From the NCBI RefSeq assembly GCF_004331035.1, contig NZ_SJNT01000010.1:50161-114160 (forward strand): a stretch of 64,000 nucleotides of DNA, in the 5' to 3' direction. The translations under genes and the position numbers were made by a program. A model generated the notes under the pieces. That model ran no database searches. It was not told the origin of the DNA and was given only the letters and a program-made list of their open reading frames with translations. The stretch comes from Acinetobacter sp. ANC 4910. Its GTDB lineage: Bacteria > Pseudomonadota > Gammaproteobacteria > Pseudomonadales > Moraxellaceae. Of this stretch, positions 52,743-59,557 are shown piece after piece (the first letter of the stretch is position 1; each line of letters starts with the position of its first letter).

Positions 52743-53255
52743 ATGCGCGCTGTTGTTCCTAGTTTACTGGGTCTTTCTTTATTGTGTTCTACGGCTTGGG
52801 CGGTAGAACCTGCAACAACATCTCCAGCTCCAGCTGTAGCCCCTGCTGCCCCTACTGCAACAGCACCGACAGCGCCACATACCCTTTCTGCGGATAAACC
52901 ACGCGTGATTCCGGCAGTAGCAACGGTGAATCCAAATGGACAACCGCAAGAGGTTCAACCCCTTACGGCGGAACAACTTGCCAAAAATAAAGCCTTACAA
53001 GATTTAAAAATCAAAGCTTTGGTCAAAGACCAATCCGTACGCCTACAACAATTGGAAAAAGCCAATTTAGAAGCGTTGGCACAAAACCAAGAATTACAAT
53101 TAAAAAATGATAGTTTAGGTGTGCAAGTTCAAGTGCTACAAAGTGAACGTAGTGCCCAAATGTTTATTTATGGCGCTGTCACACTAGCAGTTGGCGTACT
53201 ATTGGGTTTCTTAATTGCCAGTTATGCACAATCTAAACGTCGCCGCCAATGGTAA
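52743..53255 (+). CDS. Exported coiled-coil protein with C-terminal membrane anchor
   Basis: The protein has 170 residues. A signal peptide (ending STAWA, residue 20) is followed by an Ala/Pro/Thr-rich low-complexity stretch (about 21-50), a predicted coiled coil (about 75-130) and a C-terminal transmembrane helix (about 138-158) with a basic tail (SKRRRQW). The tail places the C-terminus in the cytosol. I do not recognise a family. The layout partly recalls the SH3-coiled-coil-anchor envelope proteins, but no SH3 domain is present. It sits in yciB-yciI-X-mnmC, starting 5 bp after yciI. Confidence 0.75.
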   Translation: MRAVVPSLLGLSLLCSTAWAVEPATTSPAPAVAPAAPTATAPTAPHTLSADKPRVIPAVATVNPNGQPQEVQPLTAEQLAKNKALQDLKIKALVKDQSVRLQQLEKANLEALAQNQELQLKNDSLGVQVQVLQSERSAQMFIYGAVTLAVGVLLGFLIASYAQSKRRRQW

Positions 53256-53288
53256 TTTTCTACGCTTAAATCATATAGGTTGCTGCTT

Positions 53289-55205
53289 TTGTCACATGCA
53301 ATACAAACGGCCGATCTCGATTGGCATCTCGTCGATGGCATCGAGGTGCCTGTTTCTAAACAATTTGGCGATGTTTATTTTTCTAAAGACAACGGTTTAT
53401 TGGAAACACGTCATGTGTTTTTACATGGTAACGATCTCAATCTCCGTTTGGCAAACCTAAGCGACTACCAATATTTTTCTGTTGGGGAAACAGGCTTTGG
53501 CACGGGATTAAATATTTTGGCGCTGTGGCAAATGTGGCAACAATGTCGCCCCAACAACCATAGCCATTTACATGCGATTAGTGTGGAAAAATTTCCACTG
53601 ACCAAAGCCGATTTGATTCGAGCCTTAAATGCTTGGCCCGAACTCAAGCCGTTGGCCGATCAATTGATTCAACAATATCCTTTACCGATTGCCGGTTGTC
53701 ATCGCCTGAGTTTTCCTGAAGAACGCTTTAGCCTTGATCTCTGGCTTGGCGATGCACATGATGTTTTCCCACAAATGGAAAAACTTCATCCCGTCAACGC
53801 GTGGTTCCTTGATGGTTTCGCTCCATCCTGTAATCCAGATATGTGGCAGGAACAGGTGTTGAATCATATTGTTCGACTATCCGACTTCGGAACAACTTTT
53901 GCCTCATTCAGCGTTGCAGGTGTATTAAAACGTGGACTAAAACAGCATGGTATCCAAATTAGTCGTCCACGCGGTTTTGGCCATAAACGGGAAATGCTCA
54001 AAGCCTGTTGGTTAAAACCAGAATCTACATCAGAAAATGACATAGTTCATGCAACAGCGCACAATCCTGTTGACGTGATGTACCCAAAGCAACGTCATAT
54101 CGCCATTATCGGTGCTGGCATTGCAGGTTTAAGCTGTGCTTGGGCCTTTGCTCAACGTGGACATCAAGTCACCCTGTATGATCAAAGTGAACCACTGGCT
54201 GGCGGTTCTGGGAATCCCTTAGCTTTACTCAATCCTAAATTGTGCCCGATTGAGCAAAGCCATGAACACTTGATGACCTTGGCATGGCAACACGCACTGC
54301 GCCACTATGCCCAATTTCAGGCATATCGCCCTATTCAAGTCAATCAGATGGCATTAAAAAATGCGGAAGATTTATTGAGCTTAGCCGCTGAATATCCAGA
54401 ACAAGTGCTGAACACCTCAGCAGCACAGGACAGTGCCATTGCAACAGAGTTTTCGAGTTTAAATCTGCTGCAAGCAGGAGTAGTTTCTCCACATGCACTA
54501 CGCGATCAAATTTTACAGCACCCCTTCATTCAGTTTCAGCAAGCCACGATCAAGAGCTTTATTTCAAAACAAACTGTAGAAATCATGAATACTCAAGATC
54601 AGTGTTTGGGTGATTTTGATCATGTCATTGTGTGCTGCGCGCGCGATAGCCAAGCTTTTTTTGAAAATTTCCCCCTCCTCAAACCAATTCGTGGTCAAGT
54701 CAGTTGGGTTAAAAATCAAACTCAAGTCCTTGCTAGCGATCAAGCCTATAGCTATGGTGGCTATTGTATGCAGCTTGATGCTGAGCATTTAATTCTGGGG
54801 GCATCCTTTTATCCTAATCGGGATGATTGTGAAGTTCTCGCAGAAGACCATGTGCATAACTTCAATCTTATCCACAGTGTGTTTCCAAATTATGCACACT
54901 CCTTGCCTCCAACCTCAACTTGGCAAGGTCGCGCTTCGGTCCGCGCACAGACCAATGACTATTTCCCTGTACTGGGTCGCTTGGATCAAACCAAAGAAAT
55001 TTATAGCTTGGCGGGATTCGGTTCTAAAGGCTTTTTATTTGCACCATTCTGTAGTGAATTACTGGTCGCGCAGATTTTATCTGAAACCAGTCCAGTTCCT
55101 AGTAGCCTGATCCGCAAATTAGATATCAAACGTTTTGTAAAAAAGCAGAAAGTGAAGAAAGCTTATTATCAAGCTACGAATGCAGTGCCATCTCAAGCTC
55201 AGTAA
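53289..55205 (+). CDS. mnmC: tRNA 5-methylaminomethyl-2-thiouridine biosynthesis bifunctional protein MnmC
   Basis: This protein of about 638 residues has an N-terminal SAM-dependent methyltransferase domain (GETGFGTGLNILALW) and a C-terminal FAD-dependent oxidoreductase domain (IAIIGAGIAGLSCAWAFAQR). It converts cmnm5s2U34 of tRNA to mnm5s2U. No ATG gives the family N-terminus; the best start is TTG at 53289 (MSHAIQTADLDW), with AGGT at 53277-53280. Another TTG at 53280 is possible. The transcript ends at 55243-55268. Confidence 0.95.
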   Translation: MSHAIQTADLDWHLVDGIEVPVSKQFGDVYFSKDNGLLETRHVFLHGNDLNLRLANLSDYQYFSVGETGFGTGLNILALWQMWQQCRPNNHSHLHAISVEKFPLTKADLIRALNAWPELKPLADQLIQQYPLPIAGCHRLSFPEERFSLDLWLGDAHDVFPQMEKLHPVNAWFLDGFAPSCNPDMWQEQVLNHIVRLSDFGTTFASFSVAGVLKRGLKQHGIQISRPRGFGHKREMLKACWLKPESTSENDIVHATAHNPVDVMYPKQRHIAIIGAGIAGLSCAWAFAQRGHQVTLYDQSEPLAGGSGNPLALLNPKLCPIEQSHEHLMTLAWQHALRHYAQFQAYRPIQVNQMALKNAEDLLSLAAEYPEQVLNTSAAQDSAIATEFSSLNLLQAGVVSPHALRDQILQHPFIQFQQATIKSFISKQTVEIMNTQDQCLGDFDHVIVCCARDSQAFFENFPLLKPIRGQVSWVKNQTQVLASDQAYSYGGYCMQLDAEHLILGASFYPNRDDCEVLAEDHVHNFNLIHSVFPNYAHSLPPTSTWQGRASVRAQTNDYFPVLGRLDQTKEIYSLAGFGSKGFLFAPFCSELLVAQILSETSPVPSSLIRKLDIKRFVKKQKVKKAYYQATNAVPSQAQ

Positions 55206-55242
55206 GCCGATGCATGATGCTCTGTTGTTTTCTTTATGCCAT

Positions 55243-55268
55243 AAAAAAGCGCCATAAGGCGCTTTTTT
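55243..55268. terminator. Bidirectional terminator between mnmC and a rhodanese gene
   Basis: An 11-bp stem AAAAAAGCGCC with loop ATAA and complement GGCGCTTTTTT is flanked by A and T tracts, serving both convergent genes. Confidence 0.87.
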
Positions 55269-55271
55269 GCA

Positions 55272-55586
55272 TCAGGTTCCTTGTTCTAAAGGTAAGCCCG
55301 CATCACGTGCCGCTCGGGTACCTCCCATTAGCACAACATACTCACGTGAATCATCTAAACCATCAAGAAGTTCAGCCGCACGTGGCGCCTTACTTCCGCC
55401 ACCACATAAAATGTAAATGGTCTGATCCGCAGACACCTGAGTCAAACAATCTGCTGACAAGCCTGTAATTGGCTGATTTACCGCACCTTTAACGTGGGCT
55501 TCAGCATAAGCACTTGCATCACGGACATCCCAGATGATGGCATCGTCTGGGAACTCAAATGTTGTAATTTCTTGTTTACGGATCAT
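55272..55586 (-). CDS. Small rhodanese-domain protein
   Basis: The protein has about 104 residues from ATG 55586 (MIRKQEITTF), preceded by AAAGGAGTG. An in-frame upstream codon is less likely. The rhodanese domain has DAIIWDVRDASAYAEAHVKGAVN and the active-site loop ILCGGGSKAPRAAELL with a Cys nucleophile followed by small residues, as in GlpE-type sulfurtransferases. It is convergent with mnmC and divergent from yajQ. The sulfur acceptor is unknown. Confidence 0.85.
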   Translation of the reverse strand: MIRKQEITTFEFPDDAIIWDVRDASAYAEAHVKGAVNQPITGLSADCLTQVSADQTIYILCGGGSKAPRAAELLDGLDDSREYVVLMGGTRAARDAGLPLEQGT

Positions 55587-55677
55587 TGTGCACTCCTTTG
55601 ATGTAAACAACACTTGGCAAATGAAGAAAACATCCCTAGCATCTCAGATATTCTTTCCCTTTGTAAAGGTCTATTCC

Positions 55678-56166
55678 ATGCCATCTTTCGATATTGTTTC
55701 AGAATTAGAGATTTTTGAAGTAAATCATGCAGTTCAGAACACGCAAAAAGAAATTGCGACGCGTTTTGACTTCCGCGGACAAGATGTTTCTATTGAACTG
55801 AATGAAAAGTCTAAAGAAATTAAAATTAGTACCGAAAGTGATTTCCAATGTGAGCAAGTTTATAACATGCTGGAAAACCATTTTTATAAACGCAAAGTCG
55901 ATGTACAGGCTCTAGATCCACAAAAGGCCACCGCTTCGGGTAAAAATGTGATTCAAGTGATCAAACTGAAAGATGGCCTTGACTCTGATACTGCAAAAAA
56001 AATTAATAAAGCCATTAAAGAAAGCGGTATTAAAGCGCAATCTTCAATTCAAGGCGACAAAATTCGCGTGACTGATAAAAAGCGCGACACTTTACAGCAA
56101 GTCATGAATTTCTTGCGTGAACAACAATTTGGACTTCCATTGCAATTTAATAATTTTAAAGACTAA
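55678..56166 (+). CDS. yajQ: YajQ family nucleotide-binding protein
   Basis: The protein is 162 residues long, which is the normal YajQ length. The ATG at 55678 (MPSFDIVSELEIFEV) is the expected N-terminus, while a much longer in-frame extension upstream does not resemble any family member. The two ferredoxin-like halves are typical (ATRFDFRGQDVSIELNEK). YajQ homologues bind cyclic di-GMP or other nucleotides in Xanthomonas and act with regulators; the role in Acinetobacter is unknown. Confidence 0.94.
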   Translation: MPSFDIVSELEIFEVNHAVQNTQKEIATRFDFRGQDVSIELNEKSKEIKISTESDFQCEQVYNMLENHFYKRKVDVQALDPQKATASGKNVIQVIKLKDGLDSDTAKKINKAIKESGIKAQSSIQGDKIRVTDKKRDTLQQVMNFLREQQFGLPLQFNNFKD

Positions 56167-56200
56167 TGTGAGGCCATCCCCTAAGCTCTAAAGGTATGAT

Positions 56201-56698
56201 ATGACACAAAGTAATCGTTTATCCAAACTGGTCAAAGCTACGTCGAAATTCCCGCAAGGGATTCGAAGTACCCTTTGGAGCAAAGCTTTTGGTCGTATTG
56301 TGCCGATGGTGGGCACAGCCAATATTCGTTATCTGGAAGTCGATCAACACCATGTGGTGGTGCGTATAGAAAATCAACGCAATATGCAAAACCACATTAA
56401 AGGCGTACATGCAGCAGCCATGGCGTTGTTGGCAGAAACTGCCACAGGTTTTTTAACAGGCCTGCATGTGCCAGATCATCGAATTTTGCTGATTAAAACC
56501 CTACATGTCGATTATTTAAAAGTCGCTCAAGGCGGGCTTACTGCCACCGCAAGCTTAAGCCCAGAACAGCAGAAGTTGATTGCTGAACAGGAAAAAGGTG
56601 AATTACTGATTCCAGTAACGGTCATTGATGATGCAGGCAATGAACCCATTCAATGCCAAATGCTGTGGGCTTGGTTACCTAAGCGCAAGTCGGCTTAA
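56201..56698 (+). CDS. DUF4442 hotdog-fold thioesterase-like protein
   Basis: This 165-residue protein fits the PaaI/DUF4442 hotdog pattern with QNHIKGVHAAAMALLAETATG near residues 67-87 and a KTLHVDYLKVAQG strand. These proteins act on acyl-CoA or similar thioesters or simply bind them. It is 34 bp after yajQ and ends at a terminator before the convergent YciA gene. The substrate is unknown. Confidence 0.8.
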   Translation: MTQSNRLSKLVKATSKFPQGIRSTLWSKAFGRIVPMVGTANIRYLEVDQHHVVVRIENQRNMQNHIKGVHAAAMALLAETATGFLTGLHVPDHRILLIKTLHVDYLKVAQGGLTATASLSPEQQKLIAEQEKGELLIPVTVIDDAGNEPIQCQMLWAWLPKRKSA

Positions 56699-56710
56699 AA
56701 TAGAGGCATA

Positions 56711-56737
56711 AAAAAACCAGCAATGTGCTGGTTTTTT
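56711..56737. terminator. Bidirectional terminator between the DUF4442 and thioesterase genes
   Basis: A 12-bp perfect stem AAAAAACCAGCA and TGCTGGTTTTTT with loop ATG runs into T tracts on both strands. Confidence 0.88.
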
Positions 56738-56746
56738 TATTCAAGC

Positions 56747-57169
56747 TTAAGCCGATTGGGCTTCCATAAATTTCTGCTTCACTTCTTCAGGAATTTGACG
56801 TTTATTGCCTTTTACATCCACAGCCACAAAAGTGAATACACCTTCTGTAACACGTTTCGCTTCACGAGAACTGTCATGGCTGTCCCAGACTTCAATTTGC
56901 ATTTGAATTGAAGTATTGCCGACTTTTAAAATTTTGGTATAACAACTAATCACATCGCCAACTTTTACTGGCACCAGAAAAGTCATTTGATTAATTGAAA
57001 TGGTCGCACAGCGCCCTTTACTAAAACGTTCTGCGTGGATTGCTCCCGCCAAGTCCATTTGTGACACAATCCAACCACCAAATACATCGCCACTCCAGTT
57101 GGTATCTGCTGGCATCGCAATGGTTTGAAGGGATAAAGTCCCTTCTGGTTTCACATGAATATCTGACAC
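56747..57169 (-). CDS. yciA: Acyl-CoA thioesterase, YciA type
   Basis: This 140-residue hotdog-fold protein has the YciA pattern ADTNWSGDVFGGWIVSQMDLAGAIHA near residues 19-44, with the catalytic Asp in the Asn-x-x-Gly-Asp-type segment, and KVGDVISCYTKILKVG. It hydrolyses acyl-CoAs to CoA and free acid. It is 34 bp after the thioredoxin gene on the minus strand and probably shares its transcript. Confidence 0.88.
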   Translation of the reverse strand: MSDIHVKPEGTLSLQTIAMPADTNWSGDVFGGWIVSQMDLAGAIHAERFSKGRCATISINQMTFLVPVKVGDVISCYTKILKVGNTSIQMQIEVWDSHDSSREAKRVTEGVFTFVAVDVKGNKRQIPEEVKQKFMEAQSA

Positions 57170-57203
57170 GTTCTCTCCAAGCCTATTGTGCTTTGACTAG
57201 GCA

Positions 57204-57629
57204 TTAGACATTTGAATATTGATCCAGCCACTGTTGTAGTTCACTCGATCTAAGTGCACCGCTTATTCTAGCAATTTCATTGGTTTTATTCATCAACACG
57301 AGGGTTGGAATACTCCGTACATGAAAAGCGCTACTTAAACGAGGGGATTCTTCAGTATTAATCTTGGCAAAAATCACGCGAGGGTTCTGTTTTGCCACGG
57401 CTGCGAAATGAGGAGCCATCATTTTACATGGTCCGCACCACTCTGCCCATAAATCAATCAAAATAGGTAAATCACTGTGCGTGATGAACTGACTAAAATT
57501 TTGTTCATTTAAATCAATGGGAGCTAGTGGAATCAAAGGTTGGTGACACTGGCCACAGCTAGGCTGTGCTTCAATTTTTTCTTCAGGCACGCGATTCTTC
57601 GCCAAACAGGATGGGCATACAATAATCAT
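57204..57629 (-). CDS. trxC: Thioredoxin 2 (TrxC)
   Basis: The protein has 141 residues. An N-terminal zinc ribbon is visible as Cys5, Cys8, Cys25, Cys28, followed by the thioredoxin domain with the active site WCGPC (Cys65, Cys68) and cis-Pro in SIPTLVLM. This is the TrxC hallmark. It reduces protein disulfides and is often induced by oxidative stress. It overlaps the alpha/beta hydrolase stop by 4 bp, so it is translationally coupled to that gene. Confidence 0.93.
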   Translation of the reverse strand: MIIVCPSCLAKNRVPEEKIEAQPSCGQCHQPLIPLAPIDLNEQNFSQFITHSDLPILIDLWAEWCGPCKMMAPHFAAVAKQNPRVIFAKINTEESPRLSSAFHVRSIPTLVLMNKTNEIARISGALRSSELQQWLDQYSNV

Positions 57630-58525
57630 GAGCTGACTCCAATATGTTGATGTAAGAATTCTAATTGGGTCGAAATGGCTTTTTCAAACCATGGATGGTG
57701 ATAAATATCGAAATGTTTCATCTCCCATTCATAATATTGCACAAATGGGGCAATATTAGTGGCTGCTTCACGACTGGAAGCGATTGGAAATAAACTGTCT
57801 TCTTTAGCCGCAATAAATAACACAGGAATATTGATTTTACGGACTTCCTGAATTGGTCGATAACGGATCAACTTAAAAAAGACTCGAGCTGGAATTTCAC
57901 CACTCCAGAAGTAGTCAGGATGAATGATAGACAAATAACCTAAATAACTATCTTCTGTCGGCATAAAGCTGAGATCAGCAGGGCTCACGACAGGCAAGGT
58001 TTTAGCACTCATCCCTACCTTCGCCCCCATATAATCCTGACTGGACATTTTTAATGCTTTGGATAATTGAGGAAGAGGATAAAGTTTGGCAAGTTCACTG
58101 CCATCAACCATCGGAACTTGAACCATCACCGCTTGAATATTTTTCAATTCGCTGGCCAAACTCAAAACATAGCCTCCACTAAGTGCCGTTCCCCACAAAA
58201 TAATCCGTCGTGAATCAATCGACTTTCGTTCCTGAAGATGTGCAATCATCGTTCGCCAGTCTTCTAACTGAGAACTGATGGAGACCAATTCACGCGGTCG
58301 GCCCGTACTGCCACCCCAATAGCGATAATCAAACAACACCACCGCATAGCCTGCTTGTGCAAATTGTTTTGCATATTGCACCAGTTTAAACTGGCGTAAG
58401 CCTGCCAAGCCATGTGCCATCAATATAACAGCAGGTCTGTGTTCCGTTTTGGGCCGATAAAAATCTGCTGCAAGGACTTCCTGACCACTTTTGACATATA
58501 AAGGCTCGACCGTATAAGCGTGCAT
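57626..58525 (-). CDS. Alpha/beta hydrolase with altered nucleophile motif
   Basis: This 299-residue protein has the alpha/beta-hydrolase layout: oxyanion region MAHGLAGLRQF (36-46), the DYRYWGGSTGRPREL segment and a C-terminal acid/His region (AAKEDSLFPIASS, then HFDIYHHPW). The nucleophile elbow reads LWGTALSGG (110-118). Related enzymes have GTS or GSS here (G-x-S-x-S-G-G), so Ala114 replaces the usual Ser, with Ser116 two residues on. It may be inactive, use Ser116, or bind its ligand without hydrolysis. It is followed by trxC and yciA. Confidence 0.85.
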   Translation of the reverse strand: MHAYTVEPLYVKSGQEVLAADFYRPKTEHRPAVILMAHGLAGLRQFKLVQYAKQFAQAGYAVVLFDYRYWGGSTGRPRELVSISSQLEDWRTMIAHLQERKSIDSRRIILWGTALSGGYVLSLASELKNIQAVMVQVPMVDGSELAKLYPLPQLSKALKMSSQDYMGAKVGMSAKTLPVVSPADLSFMPTEDSYLGYLSIIHPDYFWSGEIPARVFFKLIRYRPIQEVRKINIPVLFIAAKEDSLFPIASSREAATNIAPFVQYYEWEMKHFDIYHHPWFEKAISTQLEFLHQHIGVSS

Positions 58526-58576
58526 ACGCGCTCCAGTACGTTATTTTATGGTTGTAATCATTTATAAAAATTTCAA

Positions 58577-58618
58577 CAGATTCAACTGTCGAATCTGCTT
58601 AATGCTATCATAAAGCAT
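58577..58618. promoter_or_regulatory. Two dyads in the divergent hydrolase/DUF442 promoter region
   Basis: CAGATTC-AACTGTC-GAATCTG (58577-58597) is a perfect 7-bp dyad. A second dyad ATGCT/AGCAT spans 58602-58618. Both lie between the divergent starts at 58525 and 58650 and could be operator sites. No regulator gene is adjacent. Confidence 0.45.
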
Positions 58619-58649
58619 ATATTGTTTAATTGGATGATGGAGTGACACA

Positions 58650-58985
58650 ATGAGCGAAAATGTAGGCTTCGCAGGTCAAATTGGCCCTGAGCATATAGAA
58701 CAAGTTGTTGAAAAAGAATTTAAGTCTATTATCAACAACCGCCCAGACATGGAAGGCGGACCAGAGCAACCCACCAGTGCTCAAATTGAAGAAGCAGCGC
58801 GTGCTGCAGGACTCGACTACGTCTATCAACCCGTAGTAGCAGGTCAAATTACCGAGCTTGATGTACGTACTTTTGCCAATCATTTTAATGAACTCCCAAA
58901 ACCAGTTTTAATGTTTTGCCGTACTGGCAATCGTTCAAATAACTTGTATCAATTGGCAAAACAAATGGATTTGCTGGATGATTAA
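58650..58985 (+). CDS. Cytosolic DUF442 (TIGR01244-type) phosphatase/sulfurtransferase-like protein
   Basis: This 111-residue protein has no signal peptide. It matches the DUF442/BLH phosphatase-like domain by FAGQIGPEHIEQVVEKEFKS, NNRPD (29-33) and the active-site loop CRTGNRS with Cys90 and Arg95, the Cys-x4-Arg pattern of rhodanese-like and this family. Members are sulfurtransferases or phosphatases in sulfide handling in some bacteria. GGAGTG precedes the start. The next gene overlaps by 8 bp and encodes a secreted paralogue. Confidence 0.88.
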   Translation: MSENVGFAGQIGPEHIEQVVEKEFKSIINNRPDMEGGPEQPTSAQIEEAARAAGLDYVYQPVVAGQITELDVRTFANHFNELPKPVLMFCRTGNRSNNLYQLAKQMDLLDD

Positions 58986-59403
58986 GCAACTCTTTGCTAC
59001 ATGCATTTTGTGTAGCGGTTTAATGAATAGTACATCTCTTTTCGCTCAGAAAACTCAAACACCTCAAGCACTGAGCGAAAATCTTACTGTCTCTGGTCAA
59101 CTTGATGGCAAAACGTTTCAATTACTGTTAAAACAGGGATTTAAGTCTGTAATTGTAAATCGACCTGATCAGGAAATGGGAAACAATATTTCCGTCAGTC
59201 AGTTACGGAATATTGCGGAGCAATCTCATGTAAGTGTCATTTACCAACCTATTGAAAACGGTAAAATTACACAAACAGATATCATTGAATTTTCAAAGTA
59301 CTATAACGAACTTCCTAAACCTATTTTAATGATTTGTAAGAGTGGCTATCGCTCTAGCGAATTATTTAATGAAGCACGTAAGCAAGGCTTATTACATGAA
59401 TAA
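58978..59403 (+). CDS. Exported DUF442-domain paralogue
   Basis: This 141-residue protein has a signal peptide (about residues 1-23, ending SLFA) and then a mature domain that follows the preceding gene closely: VNRPD, SVIYQPIENGKITQTDI and CKSGYRS with Cys120. It should therefore work in the periplasm, or be anchored by an unidentified partner. It starts inside the last codons of the cytosolic gene, so the pair is translationally coupled and arose by tandem duplication plus acquisition of a signal. A tiny lipoprotein gene overlaps its stop. Confidence 0.85.
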   Translation: MIKQLFATCILCSGLMNSTSLFAQKTQTPQALSENLTVSGQLDGKTFQLLLKQGFKSVIVNRPDQEMGNNISVSQLRNIAEQSHVSVIYQPIENGKITQTDIIEFSKYYNELPKPILMICKSGYRSSELFNEARKQGLLHE

Positions 59404-59500
59404 ATTATTGATCGTTGTACTCTGTGCTTTAGCCCTACCCGCTTGTAGTTCTATGAATGTGCGTCCTACCGTTGGGGTGAGTGTTGGAACATCAATTTAA
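59396..59500 (+). CDS. 34-residue micro-lipoprotein
   Basis: A short frame begins at an ATG that overlaps the preceding stop (ATGAATAA) by 8 bp and encodes 34 residues. The N-terminus MNKLLIVVLCALALPAC is a complete lipoprotein signal with lipobox LPAC (Cys17), leaving a mature peptide of about 18 residues (CSSMNVRPTVGVSVGTSI). The stop lies just before a strong terminator, so the gene ends the transcript. Coding is supported by the coupling, the perfect lipobox and the 3' position, but no family is known to me. Confidence 0.7.
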   Translation: MNKLLIVVLCALALPACSSMNVRPTVGVSVGTSI

Positions 59501-59516
59501 ATTTTCGCCCAAATAA

Positions 59517-59544
59517 AAAAAACAGCGCTGAAGCGCTGTTTTTT
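59517..59544. terminator. Bidirectional terminator after the micro-lipoprotein gene
   Basis: A 12-bp perfect stem AAAAAACAGCGC with loop TGAA and complement GCGCTGTTTTTT serves the plus-strand DUF442 unit and the convergent Ig-repeat lipoprotein gene. Confidence 0.9.
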
Positions 59545-59557
59545 ATTTAAAACTATT

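Noticed and set aside
55534..55677. Extended N-terminus for yajQ
   Set aside because: The 48 extra codons overlap the upstream rhodanese gene in antisense and do not resemble YajQ proteins; the ATG at 55678 gives the usual 162 residues.
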